Origin: Mytilisepta virgata
Taxonomy: Eukaryota; Mollusca; Bivalvia; Mytilida; Mytilidae
Assembly: GCA_028015205.1 (NCBI GenBank)
Contig: CM051511.1
Location: 3,286,001-3,350,000 of the forward strand
Direction of reading: 5' to 3'
Length of the DNA stretch: 64,000 nt
The stretch's first letter is position 1. Every line of letters begins with the position of its first letter. The position numbers and the translations under genes were made by a program. Under the pieces are notes generated by a model. That model made no database searches. It saw only the letters and a program-made list of their open reading frames with translations, and was not told the DNA's origin. Below are positions 51,001 through 57,734 of this stretch, piece after piece.

Positions 51001-54000
51001 TGACGAACTGTTAAAAAATAAACATAACGCGTACATTGTTTGAAATATTTCTATATTTTTAATTTATAATCTAAGCCCATATTCCGTTCAGTTTAACAAA
51101 CTAGCATATCCCCCTCTCCTGATAACATGGTCATTCTAACTTCCTCATCCGTTTGAATGTACAAACGTCAAACAATTAAAGAGCTACCATTTTTGGCAAT
51201 GAACCCTAACATTTCGATATCTCTTCGTAATAAGACATAAATATTTCGTTGGGTTTTTGAATTTTTTATTGGTATTCTTATTAAATTTCTTAATGAAAAA
51301 AGACCGTCATCTAACGAAAATCCCCTGAAATATTGCTTTCGAAACCATCAATGATATTATAGATTTTAGAGTATTTTGCTGAAAAGTTCTAAATCTACTG
51401 AACTGTATACATCAGATTGGCTAAAACGTTAAAATGGTGTTATAAATTTAGTTAACATGATGTCTAAAACCAATTTCAAAATTATGAATTATTTTGTAAA
51501 GGGCAGATAGACAGTGCCCACATTAACTTTAATGAAAATTTAGGCGTTATATTGTAAAATACCCCACTATTTAAATACATCATTTTATTTAATTTTTAAA
51601 TTTTGTTGAATATATATATATTATAGAAATTTCAAACTTCTCGTTATTTGATGCCCACTCAAGTAATTTCACTGCAACCTCATATTTTTTTTTACAAATC
51701 AAAAGACAAATCATGAATGTTATGTCCTGTCTAAAACAAATTTTTCAATTTGACTTGAGTTTATTAATTGCCAAAATAAAGGATTTAAATATATCTTGCA
51801 TGTTATGTTATGGCATAGAAGCCAGCCAATTAAATTGGAACTGATCAATATTGGTAATTAGCATTAACATGTATGATATACTTTAGTTGTATAAACGCCA
51901 ACATTTTTAAATTTCTGTAATGGCTTGGGAAATTTGGATAGATGATATACAAAATACAATAGAAGGGGTGAGTATGAAGTTTATACGTAATCTAACTATA
52001 ATTTGTGTGATATGTTTCTCCAAATTTAAGGGCTCAGTTTGACATTAAAATGATGAAAAGTTAAACAAACAAGCGCCGGTCGTTATCTTCATATGTATTT
52101 GATCCCTTCTTTCGTGATATTCGGTAAATTTTAGTTAAACTTGATAGTGTATGTAAAAACACTAATTTAGAATTTTACCTTTCAGTTTGATGTTTACTCT
52201 ATCATTTATCTCGTTAAAAGTGCGCAGAATTGATGCGTCCTCAGGTATAACACGTGACTTTCGCCATCTCCCGCAGGCAAAGGTGAAGAAATCATCACAC
52301 GGATTAACATTTTCATCGATTGATTCTATCATGTATGTAGCTTCAAATAAAAGTTAGAATTCAGTGGCAATTACTCAAAATATCAACATCAATAAATAGC
52401 TTTAATAACTTCCATAACATCAAGTTTATAATGGAGAATTGTCTCGCATTATGCTGCATATACACACAACAAAACCAATAACAGGAAAGGCATATGCGTT
52501 AACAAATAATGTGTAAAAATGTATAAGTCCAAAATACAAAAATATTATAGACATGATTGAAATATTAAAATATACCAAAATGTTTGAAACAAATGATATG
52601 TAATCGAAGTATCATTAGTGTAAATTAAAAAAATATATGATATTATCCGAAATACCACTAATAAATTCTTTAATACCAAGTTTGATGCACCCTTCAATAG
52701 TGCTCAAGGCCTAAAACGTTGAAACCAAAGCAACAATCCAGAAAGTTCAGGAGAAATGAAAATATTCTAAAATGGCCGCAAGGGCAAAGCCAATACCATC
52801 TAAAGAAAGAGAGATGATTTTGGGAGATTTTCCTTGGTTTCACAAAATGTAATAAATGTAATATTTTGTAACAGTAAATTTAAAGTATCAATTGAGACCC
52901 ATTATAGGTAAGCTATTTTCTGTGCTGTACTTACCAGCTGTTACACATTCTTTAGTGATACAAACACCTGAAAACAATAAATATATGAATATATCATATC
53001 TTATTTATGTCTAATTTGAAATTATTTTTACAAAATTCCACTTTTACGAACTAGAAGGCTAATCCGAAGTCTCAGTCATAGCCTGGCTAAATTTTAACGT
53101 GAAGCTGGCAAATATATAAGAGACAAATGTCTTGCTTTAATTTCACTTTTTGTTATATAGATGACGTGTTGTCGTTAAATAACGACAAAATTCCAAGACT
53201 TTCAACATTTCATCAACTCCCAGTGAGCTTGAAATTAAGGATACTATAGATACACCAAAGTCAGCTTCATTTTTAGATTTGTTTCTTGAAATACAATGAG
53301 GGACATTTGAAGACAAAACTTTATGACAAACGTGATGACTTCAACTTTCCTATTGTTAACTTTCCCTTCCTGAGTAGCAATATACCAGCATCGCCTGTAT
53401 ATGGCGTCTACGTTTCTCAGCTTATCCGATTTTTAAGAGCTAACTTTTCATGTGCCTCCACCCTGACTTTCGACAAAGCGGATTACTGCTGTCACAAAAG
53501 CTTCTTAACCAGGGTTTTATCAGGGATAAGTTGATGTCATCACTAAGGAAATTTTACGGTCGTCATCACGAATTGATTGACCATTACAGTGTTCCAATAT
53601 CTAAGATGATGTTAGACCTGTTCCCACTGTCGTAACTTTTCATGTGCCTCCACCGATGCGCGACTTCAACCGGATTGACTTTGTTGAACTTCACGACGGG
53701 TGCCGTATACGGAGCAGGAACTGCTTACCCTTTCGGAGCACCTGGGTTCACTCTTGATTTTCATAGGAGTTTGTGTTGTTCATTGTTTTTTAGTTTTCTG
53801 TGTTTGTTTGTTGTGCTTGTGGTTGTTCATTTGTCTTGCCGGGTTTGTCTGTCCAATGGATTACGTTTTTTTTATATTTGCTCCTTATGTATATTTGTCC
53901 TCTTTGCGACAATAGCTAGATACATGTAGTTTTCGAAATTACAGTCCATTTTGAAAGTTTGGCTGCTTGTTTAAAATACAAAGATCTTCAACGGGTTACA

Positions 54001-56374
54001 CACTAGGTAGTTATCACGGAATCCTTTCTAAGAAAGCTTTTATACAATATTTGATAGGTTTCATATACTACATATTACCAGGTTATTACATTTGTATTTA
54101 ACTGAATTAATAAGATGATTCTTAAATTAACGAAATCAATATAAATACAAATAATTTATATCTTAATGAATTATTATACGTTTTTCTGAATTTAAACGGA
54201 GATACACATTAAAAAAGTGTAATTCCAGGTTTATCAGTCATACTCCATGTGTTTAATGTACGAAAGGAAAGAAGGATCATGCGGGATTCGAAATTTCAAA
54301 TTCGAGATTCAATATCCAAAGTTTGAAATCCAAAATTCCCCATTCGATATCTTAAATTCGACATTCGAGATTCGAAATTCAACATCTAGAATAACGAATC
54401 AACGGAAGCTTCTAAGATATGAATAGTATTTAACAAATAAAACATGCGTGGTCTTTACATATTTCAATTACCCCAAATGACAAAAATTCATACACATATA
54501 TCTGTGTTACAACAATTATGTGTTTCTCCTATGATATAGCTTCGTGTATTAACAATTGTTTATTTGAAATTGCATGTCCGTAAAAAAAATGGATATTGTG
54601 AGTACAGTTATATGCATTTAGGACTCACAGAGGGAAATTTAAGTTTGCAGGTGAAAAAGTGTGCTTAATTCTTTGGGGGAATAGTGTTTTACAGGATCAC
54701 CTATATTTGTAATTTAGATCGTATTTTTCATCGTAACTCTTGGTTTCAATTTCAATAAACAAAAACATTTACCTATTTTATCATTGGTATTAGATTGCTG
54801 ATTGGAGTTACTGCCTGTAGAATTATCGCCATCGTTATTTGAAGCAACAATGGCAAGCGCTGTGATCAACGCAGTAATTACAAGTCCACTTATAAACAGT
54901 AGGCTGATAAGTCGCCGTCCCTTCCTACTGCAATTATATAAATTAAAGGACAAAAACAAATGTTTTACATTAAGTGTTGTACATGTACTTATAATGTTAC
55001 ACGTACATTGTATTCAGTATACGTAGTTGTATACGCATTTCTGGAGCATTTGTTTTATTTTAGACATTTTATAAATATAGATTTGGCTGAATTTCAGTGT
55101 GAGCATATGCCCTTTGTTGATTGACTGCACTATTACCTTTTGTACTTTTGTAGCTCCCCTTCAGGGACATTTACTAGTACCTCGTATCTTTTTTTCATTT
55201 CATATCTAAATACTATGTATGATCAAAAACATTTACAGATAACAACAGTTTTCAAAATATTGTATGTAAAAATGAAATAAGTCCGACATTCCTCTGATGT
55301 CAAAGGTCCATTTCCGAATTTGCTGTGGGTATTGAGAAGTCAGTTCTCCAAAGCTATCCTGAATTCACTTGTTAAATGTTGGTACTTGCAAGAAATAAAA
55401 TGTTCAAATCTACAGTTTTTACATCGCAGAAACGTACATTAGAATTAGAGTCTTATATAGAATTTATGTATAATAAATTTGGTATTGTAGACAATCACTC
55501 TACCAATTTTTTTTTCCTGATATACAGTTAGGTGCAGACATAAAATCTCACCAAGTTAACTTAGAGCAGTTCTACTTTCTACTTTAAGTTCACTTAGAGC
55601 AGTTTTGCCGACTGCTTTAGAACTGCTCTAGAATAGAATCCTGACTGCTCTAGAACAACAATCCTGACCAATTCGGACTGCTCTAGAACATAATCCTGAC
55701 CAATTCTGACTGCTCTAAGCTGTCATGGTCAAGAATAACTCTAACCTGTCACGGTTTAGAACAGCTCTAACCTGTCATGGTCTAGATCAGATCTAGTAAC
55801 AGTCAGAATTTAGAATAAATAAGAAATCCCAACTTAAAAGTTGTTTTTTGGGGGCGAGGGTGATGCGTGATTGGGGTATTTTTTTGCGTCTTTAATATCC
55901 GTTCTATTTCTACGAATGATTTACCACTATTCCGTAAATTTATAATCCTTTGTCTTATGTAGGTAGTCAGTCTATTTAATTTCACAAATGGCATATTTAC
56001 ATATCCAGATTATTCGCATACAATTGATGAAATGAAGCGATATTATCACAAAAGCAGTCGTGGACCAGGACTGCTCTAATTTTTGACCAGAGCTGTTCTA
56101 AAAAGCAGTTGTGGACCAGGACTGCTCTACTTCTTGACCAGAGCTGTTCTACTTCTTGGCCATAATTGTTCTTGAACAGAGCTATTCTTCTTCCTGACTG
56201 CTCTAAGGTAACTTAGAACAGTTCTGAGAAATGCTCTGAAAGTTAACTTGGGCGAGAGGTTATGACTGGTCGCAACTGTATCTATTTAACATTATTTACA
56301 TGTATTTACCCTTTCTTCAGGTCATTATCGGAATCGGCCAAATACTCTAGCGATAAACTTTCTCTTCCAAACAT
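12065..56374 (-). CDS. Neprilysin-like M13 zinc metallopeptidase, 22 coding exons
   Basis: Exons in transcript order: 56374-56310, 54927-54773, 52967-52935, 52340-52179, 50460-50377, 48137-47932, 47564-47385, 46843-46757, 45468-45326, 44483-44390, 42977-42849, 41434-41336, 40770-40693, 39887-39784, 38405-38347, 37625-37574, 37440-37373, 37209-37079, 36847-36782, 36023-35919, 13427-13351, 12164-12065. All have GT-AG ends and the phases join into 758 codons plus stop. Type II topology: cytoplasmic RKGRR, then a hydrophobic anchor at about residues 28-50. Next comes the M13 N-terminal domain ([14 protein letters not shown]). The catalytic part has NAFY (549-552, substrate binding), HEITH (590-594, zinc and general base), ENIAD (652-656, third zinc ligand), Arg726 (place of the substrate-binding arginine) and C-terminal CRVW. 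Length matches the family (~750). Such ectoenzymes cleave small peptides on the amino side of hydrophobic residues; the substrate is unknown. The ATG exon starts after an acceptor, so 5' UTR exon(s) lie upstream, unlocated. Subfamily (NEP, NEPL or ECE) is not resolved. Confidence 0.9.
12405..12720 (+). repeat. Family A copy with RT 3' remnant
   Basis: TTTTATCAGGGATAAGATGA and GACCGTTACAGTG...GATGATGTTGGACCT match the end of the RT frame at 53510-53635. They are followed, at the same spacing, by TTGAACTTTACGACGGGTGC and the family A tail. It lies in the last intron of the M13 gene on the opposite strand. Nothing else is seen from 12721 to 13350. Confidence 0.75.
13620..13850 (-). repeat. Family C dispersed repeat, reverse copy
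   Basis: Read on the - strand it gives GTTTGAGTACCCGTTAAACC, a stretch with TTTTTGTCTGAGGGCCTGTC and TTGATTGATTGTTGTCATTGG, matching the order in 10200-10400. The stretch 13851-14274 shows no supported feature. Confidence 0.5.
14275..14453 (-). repeat. Split family A-type repeat, distal part
   Basis: On the - strand: ...CTACCCCCGGTTTTTTGGTG, GGTCCATGTTGTTCATATG and CCCTTTGGTATTTCTTGAC, the order seen in family A after its GAGCACCTG block. The missing proximal block is found 19.4 kb away at 33869-33920. The two flanks share CA at the break, so removing 14454-33868 restores one continuous repeat (ACTCA|GGTGCTCCGG). Confidence 0.7.
14454..15190. repeat. Left AT-rich array of the composite insertion
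   Basis: Dense degenerate repetition of AAAATGTT, AAATATTTT and AAACATTTT words, 15-40 bp apart, with no coding content. It resembles the array at 33040-33868 in reverse orientation, though the alignment is loose. Confidence 0.65.
15704..17217 (+). pseudogene. Penelope-like reverse transcriptase, N-terminal part (interrupted by Gypsy)
   Basis: Open frame of about 505 codons; ATGs at 15704 and 15737 are possible starts. A basic N terminus ([15 protein letters not shown]) is followed by blocks typical of Penelope-like RTs: [40 protein letters not shown], motif [10 protein letters not shown], motif [12 protein letters not shown], motif C YRDD (with both catalytic Asp) and [10 protein letters not shown]. 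The frame runs into an LTR at 17218, where a Gypsy element inserted (TSD ATTTC, 17213-17217). The downstream part continues at 29744, but in a frame shifted by one base, so the joined ORF is broken even without the insertions. The - strand ORFs at 15303 and 15580 are not convincing. Confidence 0.8.
17218..17393 (-). repeat. Truncated LTR (U5 end) of Gypsy copy 2, duplicated left of copy 1
   Basis: The sequence TGTTACGGCCGAAATCACC... to GATCCGGAATTCT is identical by eye to the start of the copy 2 LTR at 23672-23847. It includes the 8-bp insertion (TCATGACT) that copy 1 LTRs lack. Together with the Penelope flank (17126-17217) it forms a ~268-bp direct duplicate of 23580-23847. Confidence 0.85.
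17395..17412 (+). other. 18-nt tRNA-Pro 3' end sequence at the left junction of Gypsy copy 1
   Basis: ATCCCGGACGAGCCCCCA is exactly the complement of the classical 18-nt proline-tRNA primer binding site, including the CCA tail. It abuts the first base of the copy 1 LTR. The PBSs of both elements differ from it by one extra base (CGTCTCGGG against CGTCCGGG), so this stretch fits a copy of the tRNA better than a copy of either PBS. Confidence 0.7.
17413..18019 (+). repeat. 5' LTR of Gypsy copy 1
   Basis: 607 bp, TGTTATGATATTG... to ...TCGGCCGTAACA, with 5-bp terminal inverted repeats. A TATATATA box lies near 17662 and AATAAA-type sequence near 17943. No difference from the 3' LTR was seen. 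Confidence 0.93.
18026..18044 (+). other. Primer binding site (tRNA-Pro type) of copy 1
   Basis: TGGGGGCTCGTCTCGGGAG follows the LTR after a 6-nt spacer (GAAATT). Its first 12 bases match the proline-tRNA 3' end complement; then one extra T precedes CGGGA. Confidence 0.8.
18110..22813 (+). CDS. Gag-Pol polyprotein, Gmr1-like order PR-INT-RT-RH
   Basis: Single ORF of 1567 codons. Gag: N-terminal domain, a charged coiled coil with repeated KLKQLE (about residues 78-130), a SCAN-like capsid segment (about 238-325, [16 protein letters not shown]) and a CCHC knuckle (378-391, [14 protein letters not shown]). Protease: DTGAS at 462. Integrase: HHCC zinc finger (H710, H717, C744, C747), catalytic D781, D840 and E876 (D-x35-E), and a GPY/F-type C-terminal domain near 1010. 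Reverse transcriptase: YIDD at 1300-1303. RNase H: DAS at 1449 to the terminal DALSRSY. Integrase therefore precedes RT, the reverse of standard Gypsy order and typical of Gmr1-like elements. The short ATG ORFs in other frames are shadows. All catalytic residues are present, so it may be active; that is inference. Confidence 0.95.
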   Translation: MAFDAGKFLKTPDLEGFDKLKKEELVLLAKHLKIDFRTSMRKQIIKNLVIDNLVDSEIFGEEALDLKVENVDVFKLKQLELEHELKLKQLELEKEDRFKLKQLENEVKLKQLEKEDEFKLKQLQAELEMKERLEMEKIKIEMAKVESNTKSKSEHFEAAKNIRLVPKFCEKTVDKFFPQFEKIAQNLKWPKHYWTTMLQSVFVGKAAEIYSALSSEKSSDYDTVKQEVLKAYELVPEAYRQKFRSYKKFETQTYVEFAREKEDLFDKWLTSKKIDKNFDKLRQLMLLEEFKQCVNLDLKTHLDDKTVETLQDAAVVSDNYTISHKRSFKGQNFTSSGNYKNQSTERTDCKPVAQNKSPSSYNMSGPKFDTFEKKSLTCAYCKKNGHLMADCFRLQKKNERDHKPKSSACTTPVVTNKLECPASQAFKSSFCDYMEDYKPFLSDGFVSIVDNTTPQPIKILRDTGASQSLLLEGVLPLSEETSVGASVLLRGVELGCIDVPLHRIYLKSDLITGPVVVGVRPTLPVEGVSLLLGNDLARNKVVAEPIVTSEPVVDVKSPEEDAELYPACVVTRAMARKKQDEDLQEGQYDYMDLSDTFLADIEGLGSSEKAIRPPGTNKRVIMPWPDVNSHSLDKRTFREEQNKDPEVLQLCKRALPQEEADKVAECYYHQDGILMRKWRPPDAIPEEEWRVVYQVVVPKVYRQEIIGLAHDTPLAGHLGIRKTCLKILQHFYWPRLRNDVTEYCKSCHICQVVGKPNQKIPPAPLLPIPAFEEPFSRVLIDCVGPLPKTKTGNAYLLTIMCTSTRFPEAIPLRNIKTPTIVKALIKFFTLVGLPKSIQSDQGSNFMSGLFQQVVYQLGITQYRSSAYHPESQGALERFHQTLKNMIRTFCLQFDRDWDDGVHFLLFAVREAVQESLGFSPFELVFGHTVRGPLKLIKEKWLTEHTDLNLLDYVSRFKEKLYTACQIAQKNLKTVQNKMKIWYDKDARDRVFEPGDKVLVFLPVPGHPLQAKYCGPYTIDSKINDLNYIVKTPGRRKQNRVCHINMLKPYFERTNEGESKPVATLAMVKSENDHDKPDIIEPSFDSKTMEQTVRLKNSEILSNLDSKLAHLSFDRRQKLKTLVFSFKNLFPDVPNKTTAVCHDVDVGDASPIKQHPYRLNPLKLDVMRQEIRYMLDNDIIEPSNSDWSSPCLLVPKPDKTFRFVTDFRKLNSVSKSDSYPIPRIDDCIDNIGQSKFVSKFDLLKGYWQVPLTPRAREISAFVTPDGLFQYTVMPFGMKNAPATFQRMINNVIKDLDCCYAYIDDLIVCSDSWEEHLTHLYDTFDRLSQSNLTVNLAKSEFCKATVDYLGHTVGQGQVKPIMAKVDAITNFPPPTNKKQLMRYLGMIGFYRKFCSNFATVVQPLTHLLRKDSKFIWSDNCQNSFEKSKSLLINSPVLITPDFKKQFKLAVDASDVGVGAVLYQETDDNVEKPISYFSKKLDKHQKNYSTIEKECFALLSALQHFDVYLNPTMHPILVYTDHNPLTFIHKMRNKNQRLTRWSLLLQEYDIIVKHIKGKDNVIADALSRSY
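22895..22905 (+). other. Polypurine tract of copy 1
   Basis: AAGGGGGGAGG directly abuts the 3' LTR, the usual site of plus-strand priming. Between the stop codon and this tract is only an (AT)n run and about 50 bp of unique sequence. Confidence 0.85.
22906..23512 (+). repeat. 3' LTR of Gypsy copy 1
   Basis: 607 bp, same as the 5' LTR by eye. It is followed by GAAATTTG, which normally lies between U5 and the PBS and is removed before integration. Confidence 0.93.
23513..23583. other. Junction filler at the right end of copy 1
   Basis: In order: GAAATTTG (untrimmed LTR end plus two PBS bases, 23513-23520); ATCCCGGACGAG followed by seven C (tRNA-Pro 3' end with two extra C, 23521-23539); AAATTTCTGTTACG (start of an inverted U5 end, to 23553); and about 30 bp, CACATCTGGAAAAAGATTTT onward, identical to pol at 25679-25708 in copy 2 orientation (reverse of 21482-21510). 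The last piece meets Penelope sequence through an AAAAT microhomology. Confidence 0.8.
23580..23671 (+). repeat. Second copy of the Penelope flank
   Basis: Identical by eye to 17126-17217, including the ATTTC target-site sequence just before the copy 2 LTR. It is part of the 268-bp direct duplication around copy 1. Confidence 0.9.
23672..24286 (-). repeat. 3' LTR of Gypsy copy 2
   Basis: 615 bp, TGTTACGGCC to ATCATAACA on the + strand. The polypurine tract is next to it at 24287-24297 (CCTCCCCCCTT on +). The 60-codon ORF inside it at 23899 is chance. Confidence 0.92.
24369..29034 (-). pseudogene. Gag-Pol of Gypsy copy 2, one frameshift in the RNase H region
   Basis: The frame is open from 29034 to about 24750 (over 1420 codons), then breaks at a run of A (seven A where copy 1 has AAAAAG) and continues in another frame to DALSRSY at 24369. 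Domains are as in copy 1: CCHC knuckle, DTGAS protease, integrase, YIDD reverse transcriptase, RNase H. The Gag coiled coil is shorter, with three KLKQL units against five in copy 1. Because the lesion is in a homopolymer it could be a sequencing error rather than inactivation. Proteins of the two copies differ at scattered positions elsewhere. Confidence 0.93.
29100..29118 (-). other. Primer binding site (tRNA-Pro type) of copy 2
   Basis: Read on the - strand: TGGGGGCTCGTCTCGGGAT, 5 nt from the LTR end. It has the same extra T as copy 1. Confidence 0.8.
29124..29738 (-). repeat. 5' LTR of Gypsy copy 2
   Basis: 615 bp, no difference from 23672-24286 noted by eye. It abuts the right ATTTC target-site duplicate. 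Confidence 0.92.
29744..30193 (+). pseudogene. Penelope-like reverse transcriptase, C-terminal part
   Basis: Continuation of the ORF at 15704-17217 after the Gypsy insertion. The frame reads [24 protein letters not shown], ...[15 protein letters not shown], then [17 protein letters not shown] and [17 protein letters not shown] before stop codons at 30191-30196. These are the thumb and linker blocks expected after the RT core of Penelope-like elements. I see no Cys-rich linker or GIY-YIG endonuclease after it, so the element is endonuclease-less or truncated. Its frame is one base off from the N-terminal part at the insertion point. Confidence 0.75.
30700..32850 (+). ncRNA. Candidate spliced non-coding transcript inside the composite insertion
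   Basis: Strong splice-like signals occur in order: donor ATAG|GTAAGA at about 30823; acceptor CTTTTTCAG and donor AGA|GTAAGA bounding a 23-nt exon near 31505-31527; acceptor TATTTTCAG and donor TAT|GTAAGT bounding about 32102-32219; acceptor TTTTTGCAG near 32700; AATAAA at about 32846. None of these exons, alone or joined, gives an ORF longer than a few dozen codons. The first exon start is not visible. It could be a captured host UTR or chance. Confidence 0.3.
33040..33868. repeat. Right AT-rich array of the composite insertion
   Basis: Degenerate repeats of AAATGTT, AAATATTT and AACATTTT, loosely the reverse of 14454-15190, ending in ACAATG...TTACCTGGG-type inverted end sequence. ORF 33558-33752 is low-complexity translation. 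Confidence 0.65.
33869..33920 (-). repeat. Split family A-type repeat, proximal part
   Basis: On the - strand: CGGCGGGTGTCCTGCAGGAA, GACTGCTTACTCTTCCGGAG, CACCTG, matching the head of family A. It continues at 14453 after excision of the composite insertion. Confidence 0.7.
33921..35339. other. AT-rich intronic stretch without a supported gene
   Basis: Several - strand ORFs of 66-154 codons occur (34394, 34717, 34936) but show no domain and no splice support. The borders TGTTGTCC (33921) and CGTCGTAACA (34908) and a T-rich, AATTAAA-containing end vaguely resemble a solo LTR, but no target-site duplication is present. Confidence 0.4.
35340..35700 (+). repeat. Family B GC-richer dispersed repeat
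   Basis: Notably richer in G+C than its surroundings: GTTTACCCCGCCCCGTGTTTGC, TTTAGGGACCAGTTGAAG, TGCGTTGAAGACCCATTGG and GTTCGGGTTGTTTCTTTGAC. I recognise this order as an abundant mussel interspersed repeat; no second copy is in this window. ORFs at 35549 and 35556 (-) are chance. Confidence 0.5.
36130..36440 (-). repeat. Family D dispersed repeat, reverse copy
   Basis: Reverse complement of 7978-8285, including CTTTTGATGCAGAGGTAACC and CACTGCTGAGTTGTCAGTCA. It lies in the intron between the ENIAD and following exons of the M13 gene. Confidence 0.75.
38498..39072. repeat. MITE-like inverted repeat, ~575 bp, in an M13 intron
   Basis: Left end GTAATTTCCCATAGACAAAT followed by CTATTTCA and (CGTTT)n. 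The right end in reverse complement is GTAATTTCCCATGGACAATT, CTATTTCA and (CGTTT)n. The interior is non-coding. The target-site duplication, if any, is short (TAA). Confidence 0.65.
41161..41250. repeat. 30-bp tandem repeat, three exact copies
   Basis: AAATTCATTTTGAAGGATTT plus TAATTACAGA repeated three times without change. It lies in the intron about 90 bp downstream of the 41434-41336 exon. Confidence 0.95.
41741..42312 (+). pseudogene. Decayed Ser/Asp-rich coding remnant
   Basis: Starts [16 protein letters not shown] and continues in changing frames with [14 protein letters not shown] and [16 protein letters not shown], then a KKKK segment, and ends near a GAGAG|GTAAAT donor-like site. 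Two or more stops and a frameshift break it. The Ser/Asp bias across frames shows that it was once coding. I do not recognise the family; it may have come in with a transposon. It is on the strand opposite to the M13 gene. Confidence 0.35.
42912..43069. repeat. 79-bp tandem duplication spanning part of an M13 exon and its 3' splice site
   Basis: Two exact copies (42912-42990 and 42991-43069). Each contains the first ~66 bp of exon 11 and the acceptor TTTATTTTTTCAG. Only use of the acceptor nearer the exon body (exon start 42977) keeps the frame ([15 protein letters not shown]). The other (start 43056) would add 79 nt and lead to a stop within the exon. Confidence 0.93.
47050..47300 (+). pseudogene. 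Reverse transcriptase fragment of the family A retroelement
   Basis: Contains [18 protein letters not shown], then after decay [13 protein letters not shown], the same order as at 4380-4795. Short and broken, inside an M13 intron. Confidence 0.65.
48763..48960 (+). repeat. tRNA-like SINE head
   Basis: GGGCGCTATGGTGTAATAGT has an A-box-like TGGTGTAATAG (48771-48781), and CGTTCGAGAT (about 48831-48840) is B-box-like at about 60-bp spacing, as in RNA polymerase III promoters. It does not fold as a full tRNA by eye, so a tRNA-derived SINE or tRNA pseudogene is more likely. It lies in an M13 intron. Confidence 0.4.
49345..49570 (-). repeat. Family A retroelement tail
   Basis: Reverse of the 11684-11915 type, from GTTGAACTTCACGACGGGTG to GGTATATTTGTC, lacking the short TTCACTCC block. 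Confidence 0.85.
50275..50345 (-). repeat. RT 3'-end fragment of the family A retroelement
   Basis: On the - strand: TTACAGTGTTCCAATATCTA and GATGATGTTGGACCTGTTCC, identical or nearly so to 53584-53630. Confidence 0.75.
53100..53915 (+). mobile_element. Truncated family A retroelement: RT 3' part plus tail
   Basis: From about 53115 the frame reads ...[15 protein letters not shown], so the YIDD catalytic box is kept. It then passes, with frameshifts, to [52 protein letters not shown] and LFPLS plus stop (about 53633). The tail follows at 53690-53915 with the same spacing as at 12405-12720. This copy links the RT to the family A tail. 5' truncation suggests retrotransposition. Clade not certain; Penelope-like RT is my best guess. 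Confidence 0.75.
54275..54410. repeat. Short degenerate minisatellite
   Basis: Repeats of ATTCGAAATTC, ATTCGAGATTC and AAATTCGACATTC, partly palindromic, in the intron between M13 exons 2 and 3. Confidence 0.7.
55525..56278 (-). mobile_element. Tc1/mariner-type non-autonomous element with transposase N-terminal remnant
   Basis: Starts CAGTTAGGTGCAGACATAAA and ends, in reverse complement, CAGTTGCGACCAGTCATAAC. Each end is followed by AGTTAACTT, and the element is flanked by TA on both sides (55523-55524, 56279-56280), as expected for this superfamily. Subterminal arrays of CTGCTCTAGAACA/GACCAG words are inverted between the two halves. A - strand ORF (55994-55803) begins [20 protein letters not shown] and resembles a transposase helix-turn-helix. 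The catalytic domain is absent, so it cannot move by itself. Its end is 31 bp from the donor of the first coding M13 exon. Confidence 0.7.
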
Positions 56375-57734
56375 TTTGATTCCTGAAATCAGATTTCTGT
56401 AATAGAATATTAAATCCGCTTAATCATTATCGAGTAAATTTGTACTCTTCTAAGCATAAAAATAACCATTAAAATATTGCATGCAACCGTATTAAATTGG
56501 AAGCAGCAAACCAATAATCAACATATCAAGAGACAATTTCATTGCAAATACACAGACTACAGATGTAATGTAATGTAGGAACAATATATTTGTTTGTATT
56601 ATTTCCTTGCAAAAGAGAAGAGAGGATAAATAGACAGCGATTTCAATGAAGAAATACAAAAGACGAATGAATTGATCCGTGAATACGATTGAACAAATAA
56701 AACGACAACACGGAAACCAAAAGTATAAACCCTAGAAGGTCCTGTATGAAAATATCATACAATGTAAGATGCATTACTGAAACTAAATACATCAACCGAC
56801 AACCTTAGACAAAACATATACATGTATCACTCAAGCATGTCAAGATTATTTTCGTGAAAAACATCGAAAATTTAGTTTTTTTCTGTTTTTTACGGGTTGG
56901 TATTCTTTAGTCTATATTAATTATAGGCAACTTTTGGGAACACGACATTTTTTTTGAAGGATGCATCTTTTGAATTCCGGTTCAGTATTGCTGTCTAATA
57001 AATATATAAAAATATCTTTTTTTTTCAATATACACCTTTGACACCAATTGTGATGCACAAGATACAATGTATGTACATTGGGTCGATTTACGACTCATCA
57101 GTTGTGTTCAAGCTGAAGAGCAATTAAAATATTCCAAAATTATCTAAACGATAAATCCAAAACCATATAAAGAGAGAGGTAAGGAAAGATAATACTTAGT
57201 TTCCACAAAATTTGATTTTTTTGAAACAGTGAATTTAAAATATCTTTTTCGGACCAGTATCAAAATACATGTACTAGCAACTGAGTTGGTGATATCCTCG
57301 GGAATAACCAAAAGCGTTATCGACTCAGTGATAATAATAAAATCTTTTATACTACTTTTGATGGACAAGATTTGCACATTTCGTCAATTTATTTCTCATT
57401 TTTTTTAAATAAAACGTCTGCCGTGAAACCAATTTTAAGTTTGAAGTACTTTAACTCATAAATAATACCCATGCGCAGGAGGAAGAGGTCTTATTATTTC
57501 CGTGTTAATATTTTATGCATGTAATTTTACGGTTACTTACGCTCATAAAGCCCTGTTCTCTTGCACGAAGTTCCATCTATTATTTATGACGGGAAATCGT
57601 TTTAAGAATTATTTCCAATACATAAAAGTTTCATAAAATATCATTCTTGCATTAACTGTTACCCCATTAGAAATAATGAATCCACAGTACTAAATTCTGT
57701 TCCTGACACAATGACCCAAACACTAAAATTTAAT

